From contig NZ_DHOS01000063.1 of assembly GCF_002410825.1 (NCBI RefSeq), forward strand, positions 1 through 64,000: a stretch of 64,000 bases of DNA, in the 5' to 3' direction. The notes under the pieces are model-generated. The model was not told where the DNA came from, did not search any database, and was given only the letters and a program-made list of their open reading frames with translations. Made by a program: the position numbers and the translations under genes. This DNA comes from Proteiniphilum sp. UBA5384 (GTDB lineage Bacteria > Bacteroidota > Bacteroidia > Bacteroidales > Dysgonomonadaceae). Every line of letters begins with the position of its first letter. Position 1 is the stretch's first letter. Shown piece after piece: positions 35,994 to 45,131 of the stretch.

Positions 35994-36602
35994 ATGGAAT
36001 TAAATGAACGCATAATAGAAAAAGCAGGCGAGCTGTTCCGGAAATATGGTATAAAGAATGTGTCGATGGATGAGATTGCGTCCTCAATGGGTATCTCCAA
36101 GCGTACATTGTATGAGAATTTCAGGGATAAGGAAGATATTTTGTTATCTACGCTCCATTGGTTTGGTGATAAAAGAAAAGAAGAATTTGAATCTCTTTTC
36201 GCACAATGTCAAAATTCGGTGGAGGTATTTATCAAAATTATCGAAGTGCACGAAAGTGCGCAGGATTGTAGTGTGAAGTTCTTTGAAGATATTCGGAAGT
36301 ATTATCCGAGTGCTGACAAGATATTGAAAAAGCGTACTGAAATTAATAAAACCCATTTGAGAAATTTTTTGTTGAAAGGAATTAAAGAAGGATATATCCG
36401 TGAGGATCTGAATGTGGATGTAGCCGCCTTTCTGGTAGAAGAAAGTACCTACACTTATATCCGTGCCTCCTACCTTGAAAAGCCTCCTTTCTCTTTTAAT
36501 GAGCTCTTCTATACGATGATGATCAATTTTGTGCGGGGGATTATGACCGGAAAAGGAATCAGTATTATAGACGCTTATTTACAGCAACAAAAATCCAATT
36601 GA
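35994..36602 (+). CDS. TetR-family regulator of efflux operon 1
   Basis: The 202-residue regulator has a TetR DNA-binding domain at about residues 5-50 (ERIIEKAGELFRKYGIKNVS, then MDEIASSMGISKRTLYENFRDKEDIL). An all-helical ligand domain of about 150 residues follows. It is the first gene of a block repeated at 47791-54544, where the equivalent regulator shares most of the helix-turn-helix (IKNVSMD..ASS.GISKRT.Y.NF.DKEDIL). TetR proteins beside RND pumps normally repress the pump and are released by a pump substrate. The ligand is unknown. Confidence 0.9.
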   Translation: MELNERIIEKAGELFRKYGIKNVSMDEIASSMGISKRTLYENFRDKEDILLSTLHWFGDKRKEEFESLFAQCQNSVEVFIKIIEVHESAQDCSVKFFEDIRKYYPSADKILKKRTEINKTHLRNFLLKGIKEGYIREDLNVDVAAFLVEESTYTYIRASYLEKPPFSFNELFYTMMINFVRGIMTGKGISIIDAYLQQQKSN

Positions 36603-36737
36603 GCCGGTTCATGCACTAAAGAGATCCATGGTATATTAAAAGTGTCCGGAATGGAATGAAGAGCGGAAACTGATGGACGAGAGTCGTTTAAAACAGCAAT
36701 GAGTTGAAGTATAAAAAAGAAAAAAGAAACGATTATA

Positions 36738-38192
36738 ATGAATCAACGAAGTATAATACTGTTTTTATTGCTGCTGGTGCGGGTACTTGCCGGCTTATCG
36801 GAGACAGCGGCACAACAACCCGATAGTTTGCTGATCGATTTGAATCGGGCGTTGGAGATCGCCTTGAGCGAGAATCCCACGGTGAAGGTGGCCGATATGG
36901 AAATCACCAAGAAGCAGTATGCGAAGAAAGCGGCATATGGCGCACTTATGCCGCAGATGGACCTGATTGGGCAGTACCAGCGTGCCATCAAAAGGCAGAC
37001 GGTTTATTTTGACGAAGGTTTCGGTTTGGGTGGAGGAGGTTTTGATCCGGGCGATTATACTGACGAAGAATTGCGCGTATTGGAAGTGCTCCAAAAAGTG
37101 ATGATGCCCGGAGGCGGTACTGATAGTGGGGAAGGGATACAGATGGGCCGTTTCAATGTCTGGTCGGGCGGATTGAATGTGAGCCTGCCTTTGGTGGTGC
37201 CTTCGCTCTGGAAAAATATTCAGATGAGCGAGGTGGATATTCAATTATCCATAGAGAAAGCACGTGCGTCGCGTATTGATCTGGTGAACCAGGTAAAGAA
37301 ATCATTCTTCAGCCTCTTATTGGCGCAGGATAGCCACGATGTTTTCAGGAAAACATACCAAACGGACTCTATCAACCTCGAGGATATCCGCAACCGTTAT
37401 AATCAGGGAATTGTGGCTGAGTATGATGTGATCACAGCCGACGTGAGGCTCAAAAGCCTTATCCCTAATATCCTGCAGTCGGAAAATATGATGAGAATTG
37501 CTGAACTCCAATTGAAAATGCTGATGGGGATCGATAGTGATATGCCGATGAAGGTGATCGGCTCCCTGGATGATTATGAGAAAAGCATGTTCGATGCGAT
37601 TATTCCGGCGGATACGTCCCTTATGAACAATAGTGATATCAGGCAATTCGACCTGCAGGCAGAGCAGGCAAAAAAAGCGTATGAACTGCAGAAATTGCAA
37701 TATGCACCTTCACTGGTGACCTCTTTCAATTGGACATATATGAGCCAGAATAACGATTTCAAATTTAGTACTTATCGCTGGGATCCCTATTCCATGTTGG
37801 GTTTTACTCTTCAGATTCCACTTTTTAGCGGCGGACAACGTTATCATAATGTGAAACAGGCGCAGATACAGCTATGGCAACTTGCTGAACAACGTAAGGA
37901 TGTGGAGAGGGGGCTTCGGTTGTCGATCCGCAATAACTACGACCTTATCCACAAAAATATAGAACAGATAGTAGCGACACAATCGTCGGTGGAACAGGCG
38001 CGAAAAGGGTATGAAATTACCCTCAAACGTTATGAGACAGGTATGGGGACCATCGTGGATGTCAATGCTGCGGCACTGGCCGTGCTGAATGCCGAACTAC
38101 AGTACAGGAATGCTATTTATGATTATCTTTCCGCAAAAACTGACCTCGAGAAAGTACTGGGGTATGATATTATACCGGTAAGTGAAAAATGA
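36738..38192 (+). CDS. TolC-like outer membrane efflux protein, operon 1
   Basis: The 484-residue outer membrane factor has a signal peptide (about 1-25, cut near AAQQPD) and two OEP repeats. The first starts LNRALEIALSENPTVKVADM and the second after about residue 270. It contains the family segment YNQGIVAEYDVITADVRLKS, and near the end RYETGMGTIVDVNAAALAVLNAE, the usual OEP closing pattern. A Gly-rich insert (about 95-130) occurs where the paralogue has a similar insert. It would form the exit duct for the pump encoded by the next two genes. It begins 135 nt after the TetR gene. Confidence 0.93.
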   Translation: MNQRSIILFLLLLVRVLAGLSETAAQQPDSLLIDLNRALEIALSENPTVKVADMEITKKQYAKKAAYGALMPQMDLIGQYQRAIKRQTVYFDEGFGLGGGGFDPGDYTDEELRVLEVLQKVMMPGGGTDSGEGIQMGRFNVWSGGLNVSLPLVVPSLWKNIQMSEVDIQLSIEKARASRIDLVNQVKKSFFSLLLAQDSHDVFRKTYQTDSINLEDIRNRYNQGIVAEYDVITADVRLKSLIPNILQSENMMRIAELQLKMLMGIDSDMPMKVIGSLDDYEKSMFDAIIPADTSLMNNSDIRQFDLQAEQAKKAYELQKLQYAPSLVTSFNWTYMSQNNDFKFSTYRWDPYSMLGFTLQIPLFSGGQRYHNVKQAQIQLWQLAEQRKDVERGLRLSIRNNYDLIHKNIEQIVATQSSVEQARKGYEITLKRYETGMGTIVDVNAAALAVLNAELQYRNAIYDYLSAKTDLEKVLGYDIIPVSEK

Positions 38193-38261
38193 AAAGTGGA
38201 GAATGATGGATAATTGACCAACCTTCGAATCCTACATTCAACAAAATACATTAATAATTAT

Positions 38262-39284
38262 ATGAAACAACGTAGTTTATTGAGAATAACTCCATTACTG
38301 GCAGTTGCATTACTTGCTTCCTGCGGGGGAGGGGATCGTACCAAAAACGCTGAGAGTGAAGCTTCGCAGAAAACAAAGGTACGTGTGGAAGAGGTGCAGT
38401 TAGTGCCGGTGGATCAGATATCTACATTCACCGCTACAGTAGAGGCTGATCAGGTGAACAATATTGCCCCTGCCATGGGAGGGCGGATCCGTGAGATTAA
38501 AGTGGATGTCGGCGCCCCGGTTCGGCATGGTCAGGTGTTGGTAACCATGGACAATGCGAACCTTTCGCAGCAGCAGATACAGTTTGCTACACTGAAACGT
38601 GATTATGAGCGGTATAAAGAACTTTATGAGGTGGGGGGTATTTCCAAACAGCAGCTTGATCAGGCAAAAACCCAACTTGACGTATTGGAATATGCCTTGA
38701 ATAACCTGGATGAAAATACGACACTCACCAGCCCCGTGAACGGGGTTGTGACAGCCCGTAATTATGATCCGGGTGATATGGCAGGACAGCTGCCCATCCT
38801 TACTATAGAGAGTATCAATCCTGTGAAAGTGAAGATCAATGTGTCCGAGTCTTACTATAAGCAGGTTGTGAACGGAATGCCGGTAGAAGTGCAGGTAGAT
38901 GCCCTGGGAGGTGATGTTTTCAAGGGAAGTGTCTCTCTGATCCATCCTACGATTGATGCGGCTTCACATACCTTCACCGTGGAAGTGAAAGTGCCTAACC
39001 CAGACCAGAGGCTGCGCCCCGGCATGTTCGCCCGTGTGAAGATGAATTTTGGCACCAATGAACGTCCATTGCTCTCGGATAAATCGGTCCTGAAGCAGAC
39101 CGGTTCTAACGACCGCTATGTTTTTGTGGAAAAAGGGGGGAAAGCGATCTATACATTAGTGCAACTGGGAGTCCGGATTAATGATAAATATGAGATCGTA
39201 TCGGGCTTGACGGAAGGCGACAAGGTAATTGTAGAAGGAAATACCGGTTTGATTGACGGGAGCGAGGTTGAAGTGGTGGAATAA
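38262..39284 (+). CDS. RND membrane-fusion lipoprotein, operon 1
   Basis: The ATG at 38262 is preferred because it opens a lipoprotein signal (MKQRSLLRITPLLAVALLASC), giving 340 residues. The adaptor has the lipoyl half-motif FTATVEADQVNNIAPAMGGR followed by VDVGAPVRHGQVLVTMD, a short coiled-coil hairpin (DYERYKELYEVGGISKQQLDQ), the second lipoyl half (SPVNGVVTARNYDPGDMA), a beta-barrel domain and a C-terminal membrane-proximal domain. It bridges the RND pump and the TolC duct. The paralogue at 49999-51009 is similar throughout. Confidence 0.93.
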   Translation: MKQRSLLRITPLLAVALLASCGGGDRTKNAESEASQKTKVRVEEVQLVPVDQISTFTATVEADQVNNIAPAMGGRIREIKVDVGAPVRHGQVLVTMDNANLSQQQIQFATLKRDYERYKELYEVGGISKQQLDQAKTQLDVLEYALNNLDENTTLTSPVNGVVTARNYDPGDMAGQLPILTIESINPVKVKINVSESYYKQVVNGMPVEVQVDALGGDVFKGSVSLIHPTIDAASHTFTVEVKVPNPDQRLRPGMFARVKMNFGTNERPLLSDKSVLKQTGSNDRYVFVEKGGKAIYTLVQLGVRINDKYEIVSGLTEGDKVIVEGNTGLIDGSEVEVVE

Positions 39285-39387
39285 TGGAATAGTTCCCCAG
39301 GCCCCAGTCCCCAATCATAAGTCATAAATCATAAAATTCCAAAATTCAAATTTCAGTCCATAATTCTTAATTTCTTAATTGGTTTAA

Positions 39388-42300
39388 ATGAAGATATACG
39401 AAACCGCGGTGAAAAACCCCGTGGGAACATCATTGATATTTATCGGCGTTGTGCTGATAGGGTTCATGTTCTATAGGCAATTGCCCATAGACCTCTATCC
39501 CAATATCGATATAAATATAGTCTCGGTTATGACTTCTTACTCGGGAGCGGGCGCCGAAGACGTGGAGACCAATGTAACCCGTCCCCTCGAAGATGTGCTG
39601 AACTCCACGGAGAAGCTCAAAGAGATCACTTCCCAGTCGAGGGACGGAATGTCGATGATCATGCTCGAATTTGAGTTTGGTACCGATATGGATGCTGTGA
39701 TGAACGATGTGAGAGACAAGGTGTCTATGGTATCAGGCTTTTTGCCGGACGGTACTGAAGATCCCATGATCTTGAAGTTCAGTTCCGACATGATACCGGT
39801 GGTGGTGCTTTCCGCTACGGCAGAAGAAAGCTCCGGGGCGCTGTATAAGATACTCGATGAGCAGGTAGCCAACCCGCTCAACCGTATTTCGGGAGTGGGT
39901 ACCGTCTCTGTCAGTGGAGCGCCGGAGAGGGAAATACAAGTAAATGTGATTCCCGAAAGACTGGAAGCTTACAATATCTCCTTGGAGCAAATCGCACAGG
40001 TGATTGCCTCTGAAAATGTAAATGTCCCAGCCGGGAATTTTGATATCGGCACACAGACCTATATGTTGCGTCTGGAGGGTGAATTCAAGGACAGTCGGGA
40101 CTTGAACAATATCATTGTAGGTAGTAATGACGGACGGGCCATCTATCTGAGGGATGTGGCTTCAGTGAAAGATACACTGGAATCGCGTGTACAGGAAAGT
40201 TATACCAATGGACAGAGAAGTGCTTCTATCGTGGTACAAAAACAGTCGGGCGCCAACACCACTGCGATTGCCAATGCAGTATATGCGCAATTGCCGGTAC
40301 TGGAAAAGAATCTTCCTCCCGATATAAAACTGGTGACCGTGATGGATACCTCCGATTATATCAAGGTGTCTATCAATAGCTTACTGGAGACAATCTTTCT
40401 GGCGCTGATTATTGTCGGTATCATCGTGCTTTTCTTCCTGGGACGGTGGCGTGCCACTATCATCATCATGGTGAGTATCCCCATCTCGCTGATCGGATCA
40501 TTTATTTATCTCTACCTAACAGGAAACAGCATCAATATCATTTCGCTCTCGGCACTTTCCATCACTATCGGTATGGTAGTGGACGATGCCATTGTGGTAC
40601 TGGAGAATATCACCACCCATATTGAGCGGGGAAGCCGGGTCAAACAGGCGGCTGTATACGGTACGGAAGAGGTCTCCCTCTCTGTGATTGCTTCTACCTT
40701 GACCATTATTGCAGTATTCCTGCCGATGACCATGGTAGGTGGTTTTGCGGGTGTGATGTTCAAACAGTTGGGATGGATGGTGACCATCATTATCTCCCTG
40801 TCACTGATCATAGCCTTGACGCTAACGCCAATGATGAGTGCCGGTATGATGCGGTCGGGCAAAGATGCCAGGGTATCGGCCTTTGACAGGTGGTATAATA
40901 AAAGGATTTTACCGCTACTCAACCGGATCGATCATTCTTACGCCGGATTGGTGAATTCGGTGGTCCGCAGGAGACGCCTGACCATACTGGGAGTAGTGGT
41001 GATTTTTATCATCAGTGTAATCATCAGCGCTGTGACGCTGAAGACGGAATTCATGCCGGCATCGGACAATAATGAAATTGCCATTACCGTAGAGATGCCT
41101 ACCGGAACCCGTATGGAAGTAGCCCGCGAAGCCGGACAGAGGATTGCACAGGGGATGAGGGATAAATACCCCGAAATTGAGATTGTCTCTTTCAGTGTGG
41201 GAGCCGCTTCGGAAGATAATACCTGGGCAGCCATGCAGGAAAATGCTTCCAATATCATGACATATAGGATGCGCCTGACGGAAGCCAGAAACCGGAAAAA
41301 GACTATATATGATATCTCGGAAGAAATACGCCAGGACCTGGGCAATATGCCGGAACTCTATCGTTTCCGTGTAATGCCGGGTGGCGGCGATATGGGAATG
41401 ACCGGCGGAAGCAATGTCGCTTTGGAAATATATGGCTATGATTTGGCAGCTACCGACCGGCTGGCCGCTGAAATGAAGACGAAACTGGAAGGAGTGAAAG
41501 GTTTACGTGATATCACGGTATCGAGAAAAGATTACCGCATGGAGTACCAGATTCAGTTCGATCGTGAAAAACTGGCATTGAATGGGTTGAACATGAGCAC
41601 GGCTTCCAATGCTATCAGAAATCGAATTAACGGACTTGTCATGTCGCGTTATCGTGAAGAAGGGGAAGAGTACGACATCCGTGTACGTTATGAAGAGCAA
41701 TACCGCCAATCCATCGAAGATATCGAAAATATATTGATATATAATCCGATGGGAGCCGGAGTACGGGTGCGCGACCTGGGAACAGTAGTGGAGTCCTCCA
41801 CACTTCCACAGATCGACCGCCAGGACCGCCAGCGTATTGTCACGGTGACGGGCACCATTTACGGACGTGCGCTGAGTGAGGTAGTGACCGATGTGAATGC
41901 TATTGTGGCAGAAGCGAATCTGCCACCGGGAGTGCAGATGGAGATAGGAGGATCACTGGAAGACCAGCAGGAATCTTTTTCTCAGTTGGGACTCCTCCTG
42001 ATGATTGTTTCCCTGCTGGTATATATCGTTTTGGCATCGCAATTCGAATCGCTCACCTATCCTTTTATGATCATCCTTACCGTGCCGTTTGCGTTTACCG
42101 GTTCGATACTCTTTTTGGCACTTACCGGAGAACCTCTTGGCATCATGGGATTTGTTGGATTGATCATGCTTGTAGGGATGGTGGTGAAAAATGCTATCGT
42201 GCTGATCGACTATATCAATCTGAACCGGGAGAGAGGGATGTCTATTATTACAGCCGTAGTGCATGGCGGACGCTCCAGGCTGCGGCCCGTATTGATGACT

Positions 42301-42510
42301 ACCCTTACAACAATCCTTGGAATGGTTCCGCTGGCTATAGGTACAGGACAGGGCTCGGAGATGTGGAAAGCGTTGGGTATCTCCATTATCGGAGGTATGA
42401 CCTTCTCCACCGTCATCACCCTTATACTGGTGCCGGCACTCTATTCAATGATGGCGGGCTATGGCGTGCACAGGAGGCGTAAGAAACATCGTGAGGTATT
42501 GGTGAAGTGA
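39388..42510 (+). CDS. RND efflux pump (AcrB/HAE1 family), operon 1
   Basis: The 1040-residue inner membrane pump has the usual 12 helices: one at about 12-30, a large periplasmic loop, six helices at about 335-500, a second loop, and five helices at about 860-1020. The start KNPVGTSLIFIGVVLIGFMFYR is the common HAE1-like opening. The proton relay pair is Asp399-Asp400 in GMVVDDAIVVLEN. The pump expels hydrophobic or amphipathic compounds using proton influx. The paralogue at 51095-54217 has exactly the same length. The operon continues into a PII-like gene 43 nt downstream. Confidence 0.96.
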   Translation: MKIYETAVKNPVGTSLIFIGVVLIGFMFYRQLPIDLYPNIDINIVSVMTSYSGAGAEDVETNVTRPLEDVLNSTEKLKEITSQSRDGMSMIMLEFEFGTDMDAVMNDVRDKVSMVSGFLPDGTEDPMILKFSSDMIPVVVLSATAEESSGALYKILDEQVANPLNRISGVGTVSVSGAPEREIQVNVIPERLEAYNISLEQIAQVIASENVNVPAGNFDIGTQTYMLRLEGEFKDSRDLNNIIVGSNDGRAIYLRDVASVKDTLESRVQESYTNGQRSASIVVQKQSGANTTAIANAVYAQLPVLEKNLPPDIKLVTVMDTSDYIKVSINSLLETIFLALIIVGIIVLFFLGRWRATIIIMVSIPISLIGSFIYLYLTGNSINIISLSALSITIGMVVDDAIVVLENITTHIERGSRVKQAAVYGTEEVSLSVIASTLTIIAVFLPMTMVGGFAGVMFKQLGWMVTIIISLSLIIALTLTPMMSAGMMRSGKDARVSAFDRWYNKRILPLLNRIDHSYAGLVNSVVRRRRLTILGVVVIFIISVIISAVTLKTEFMPASDNNEIAITVEMPTGTRMEVAREAGQRIAQGMRDKYPEIEIVSFSVGAASEDNTWAAMQENASNIMTYRMRLTEARNRKKTIYDISEEIRQDLGNMPELYRFRVMPGGGDMGMTGGSNVALEIYGYDLAATDRLAAEMKTKLEGVKGLRDITVSRKDYRMEYQIQFDREKLALNGLNMSTASNAIRNRINGLVMSRYREEGEEYDIRVRYEEQYRQSIEDIENILIYNPMGAGVRVRDLGTVVESSTLPQIDRQDRQRIVTVTGTIYGRALSEVVTDVNAIVAEANLPPGVQMEIGGSLEDQQESFSQLGLLLMIVSLLVYIVLASQFESLTYPFMIILTVPFAFTGSILFLALTGEPLGIMGFVGLIMLVGMVVKNAIVLIDYINLNRERGMSIITAVVHGGRSRLRPVLMTTLTTILGMVPLAIGTGQGSEMWKALGISIIGGMTFSTVITLILVPALYSMMAGYGVHRRRKKHREVLVK

Positions 42511-42553
42511 AAAGTGAAAAATTAAGAAGTCTTTGTTCTTTATTCTGAAAAAA

Positions 42554-42847
42554 ATGAAAGCTGTAATGATAACTTTAGACCAGGCGCACTACGATGAGAT
42601 CGTGGGCAACCTGAGTTCACTCAATATACGCGGATTCACCGCATGGAAAGAGGTACACGGACGAGGGACCAAGAGAGGAGAACCGCATTATGGATCGCAT
42701 GCATGGCCCTCGGTAAACAAAACGATCCTCACCATAGTGGAAGACGATAGGGTGAGGTTGTTGCTGGATTATCTGAGAGAACTCGATGATGAGTCGCCTA
42801 ATCTGGGACTCCGTGCCTTTGTCTGGAATATTGAGGATATGATGTGA
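42554..42847 (+). CDS. PII-like protein, operon 1
   Basis: This is a 97-residue protein from the ATG at 42554, where identity with the paralogue at 54251-54544 begins. It has the ferredoxin-like beta-alpha-beta pattern of PII proteins: MKAVMITLDQAHYDEIVGNL, then IRGFTAWKEVHGRGTKRGEP (the T-loop region with the GRG.K.G motif) and LTIVEDDRVRLLLDYLREL. PII proteins form trimers that sense nucleotides or 2-oxoglutarate and act on a membrane transporter. Here the gene follows an RND pump rather than an ammonium channel, so control of the pump is the natural inference. Confidence 0.85.
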   Translation: MKAVMITLDQAHYDEIVGNLSSLNIRGFTAWKEVHGRGTKRGEPHYGSHAWPSVNKTILTIVEDDRVRLLLDYLRELDDESPNLGLRAFVWNIEDMM

Positions 42848-42975
42848 GGGCGGTAATCTCCGGTGTTGATTTTATGGCGTTGGGTGACCAAATATTCCAT
42901 TTCGGTAAGTTCTTAAAAGAGGATGCTTTGCGGTGATATATCTTTGTAAAGTAAAATCTTGAATGGATAGGGAAT

Positions 42976-43410
42976 ATGGACAATCAGCAAACATTTTATC
43001 TCAAATCCTGGCATTTTTTATCGGCAATCCTTCTATTCACTCTGTTGATGGGAATTCTTACCGGAAAGGATGTCCGTAATATCCCCTTGTTGATGGAAGA
43101 AGACTCCCTGTTGACGGAGTTAAATGAAATCGACTTCGATAAAGAGGGTACCACCTTTCTCTATTTCTATAGGAAAGATTCCGAATTATGCCAAAAGATG
43201 CGCTACAACATAGAACAGTTAGATGCAAAAAATCTCCAGGGTGTTCATTTCTATGCTATGGATATTGAAGAGAATATGGATTATTTTTATAAATACAATA
43301 TTTCCGGAATACCCAACCTGTTGATATTTAACGGTGATACCGAAGCAAAGCGTGTTATGGGGATCGTGTCCACCGGTAATCTGGAGAAAATAGTGGAGAG
43401 AACAAAATGA
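42976..43410 (+). CDS. Membrane-anchored thioredoxin-fold protein without CXXC
   Basis: The 144-residue protein has one N-terminal helix (about 10-30) and a periplasmic thioredoxin-like domain: TTFLYFYRKDSELCQKMRYN, then VHFYAMDIEENMDYFYKYN, ISGIPNLLIFNGDTEAKRV. The cis-proline loop GIPNLLIF is present. The active-site motif is reduced to one Cys (SELCQKM), so it cannot act as a disulphide reductase in the usual way. It lies between the PII-like gene of efflux operon 1 and lpxC. It might be a chaperone or a scaffold; no close family is known to me. Confidence 0.7.
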   Translation: MDNQQTFYLKSWHFLSAILLFTLLMGILTGKDVRNIPLLMEEDSLLTELNEIDFDKEGTTFLYFYRKDSELCQKMRYNIEQLDAKNLQGVHFYAMDIEENMDYFYKYNISGIPNLLIFNGDTEAKRVMGIVSTGNLEKIVERTK

Positions 43411-43480
43411 TAAACTTTTATTATATGGGATGAAGATGATAATCATTGCCATCCAAACAAATGAATAACGAAGAAGAAAG

Positions 43481-44419
43481 ATGAAACAAAGAACTATAAA
43501 AGAAACTTTTTCTATTCAGGGAAAAGGACTACATACAGGATTAAAGTCGACTATCACATTCCGTCCGGCACCTGTGGATTTCGGGTATAAAATAAAACGG
43601 ACCGATCTTGAGGAGAAACCGGTAATTACGGCTTCTGCTGAAAATGTAATTCATAGCCAGAGATGTACCCTCTTGTCTGTGGACGGGGTAGAGGTGGCTA
43701 CGATAGAACATGCCCTGGCAGCGCTTTACGGCTGTGAAATTGATAATTGTCTCATTGAAATTGATGCACCTGAATTTCCCATACTCGACGGGAGTGCTGC
43801 AGAGTACGTGAAGAATATTCATCGGGTGGGTATTGAGGAGCAGTCTAAAGAGAGGATTTACTACGAGGTGGATCATGAAGTTGAATATTTCGACGCTGAA
43901 ACAGGGTCCTTTCTGCGATTATTGCCCTCCGACAGTTTTAGCGTCCATGTGCAAATTGCGTTCGATTCGGATGTCTTGCCGGTACAAAATGCTTCCCTGG
44001 AGAATTTATCCGATTTTGAAAAGGAACTATCGATGTGCAGGACTTTTGTGTTTATCAAAGAAATCGAAAGTCTCCTGAAAACCGGGTTGATCAAGGGGGG
44101 CGATCTGGACAATGCCATCGTCATTTATGATCAACTTATTCCACAGCAGGAACTGGACCGGTTGGCCGATGTCATGGGCATAGAGAGGAAACAGGTCGAT
44201 AAATTGGGATATATCATGAATAAGCCGCTTTTATTCCCTAATGAACCTGCAAGGCATAAGTTATTGGATGTGTTGGGGGATATTTCGCTTGTAGGGAAGT
44301 TTATGAAAGGGACCATCATAGCGAATCGTCCCGGCCATAGGGTCAATAACCTGTTCGCACGGAATATCATTGAGCATATGCAAATGAAGCCGGTCCTTGA
44401 AATGGTGGAGGTTGTATAG
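43481..44419 (+). CDS. lpxC: Stand-alone UDP-3-O-acyl-N-acetylglucosamine deacetylase
   Basis: The 312-residue zinc amidase catalyses the committed step of lipid A synthesis. It has QRTIKETFSIQGKGLHTGL at the start, the Glu76-His77 pair in TIEHALAALYG, the zinc ligands His and Asp in ARHKLLDVLGD, and the catalytic His in NRPGHRVNN. It is complete for LpxC alone. In most Bacteroidetes LpxC is fused to the dehydratase FabZ (about 460 residues); here no FabZ domain follows, and the next gene is a small membrane protein. It may be a second copy. The setting between two efflux operons suggests an envelope-related role. Confidence 0.93.
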   Translation: MKQRTIKETFSIQGKGLHTGLKSTITFRPAPVDFGYKIKRTDLEEKPVITASAENVIHSQRCTLLSVDGVEVATIEHALAALYGCEIDNCLIEIDAPEFPILDGSAAEYVKNIHRVGIEEQSKERIYYEVDHEVEYFDAETGSFLRLLPSDSFSVHVQIAFDSDVLPVQNASLENLSDFEKELSMCRTFVFIKEIESLLKTGLIKGGDLDNAIVIYDQLIPQQELDRLADVMGIERKQVDKLGYIMNKPLLFPNEPARHKLLDVLGDISLVGKFMKGTIIANRPGHRVNNLFARNIIEHMQMKPVLEMVEVV

Positions 44420-44434
44420 AAATCTGCAATCGGT

Positions 44435-44632
44435 ATGAGAACTATTCTTTTATTTTTCAGTAAAAACATTGCTCCTTTGTTAGGGATGGTACTGGGGTTG
44501 ATAGCCGGATATTTTTACTGGCAATATTATGGAATCTATGATGGTACCTTCGGATTTTCTTCGGAATGGTGGGTCAATAGCATATATGGCTCATTATTGG
44601 GAGGATTAGCCGGTTGCTTCGTCAGGAAATAG
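44435..44632 (+). CDS. Small two-helix membrane protein (DUF6132-like)
   Basis: The 65-residue protein has two Gly-rich helices (about 12-29, GMVLGLIAGYFYWQ, and 48-62, SIYGSLLGGLAGCF) joined by an aromatic loop (YYGIYDGTFGFSSEWW). The spacing of Gly and the Y/W loop resemble DUF6132 proteins, but the family cysteines in the loop are absent. It begins 16 nt after lpxC, so it is probably co-transcribed with it. The function is unknown. Confidence 0.65.
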   Translation: MRTILLFFSKNIAPLLGMVLGLIAGYFYWQYYGIYDGTFGFSSEWWVNSIYGSLLGGLAGCFVRK

Positions 44633-44660
44633 TGTCTTTGAATTATAACATATCTCACTT

Positions 44661-45131
44661 ATGAAATTTACCAAATTGTTTCTTACTGTGTTTTCCGTCA
44701 TGGTACTCACTTCCACTCTCCATGCACAAAATTATAATACAGCCCTGGGGGTGAGGTTGGGGTATGACAGCGGTTTAACGCTGAAGCATTTCTTCACTCA
44801 TGAAAATCCCGGTGAATTAATTTTATCTATTTCACCCCGGTATTTTCAGGTTGTGGGAATGTATGAGTACCAGAAACTCCTTCCGGGTTCTTCCGATTTC
44901 TCGTGGGTCCTGGGACTTGGCGGTCATGTGGGAGGTATACACCACGATAAAGATAAACACAAAAGCAATTTGTTGCTGGGTGTCGATATGATGGCGGGGC
45001 TGGAATATAGTATTGCCCGCACGCCCTATGTGGTTGCGCTGGACTGGAAACCGTCTTTTAACTTCACCAACAGTTATAACGATTATTGGTTTCACGGGTT
45101 TGCAGTGAGTGTGCGGTATACACTCTTTTAG
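44661..45131 (+). CDS. Small exported beta-barrel-like protein
   Basis: The 156-residue protein has a signal peptide (about 1-23, VLTSTLHAQ) and alternating hydrophobic strands: NTALGVRLGYDSGLTLKHFF, ELILSISPRYFQVVGMYEY, FSWVLGLGGHVGG, and the C-terminal FAVSVRYTLF ending in Phe, as outer membrane proteins do. The size fits an eight-stranded barrel. It lies 28 nt behind the small membrane protein, the last gene of this stretch. The specific function is unknown. Confidence 0.7.
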   Translation: MKFTKLFLTVFSVMVLTSTLHAQNYNTALGVRLGYDSGLTLKHFFTHENPGELILSISPRYFQVVGMYEYQKLLPGSSDFSWVLGLGGHVGGIHHDKDKHKSNLLLGVDMMAGLEYSIARTPYVVALDWKPSFNFTNSYNDYWFHGFAVSVRYTLF

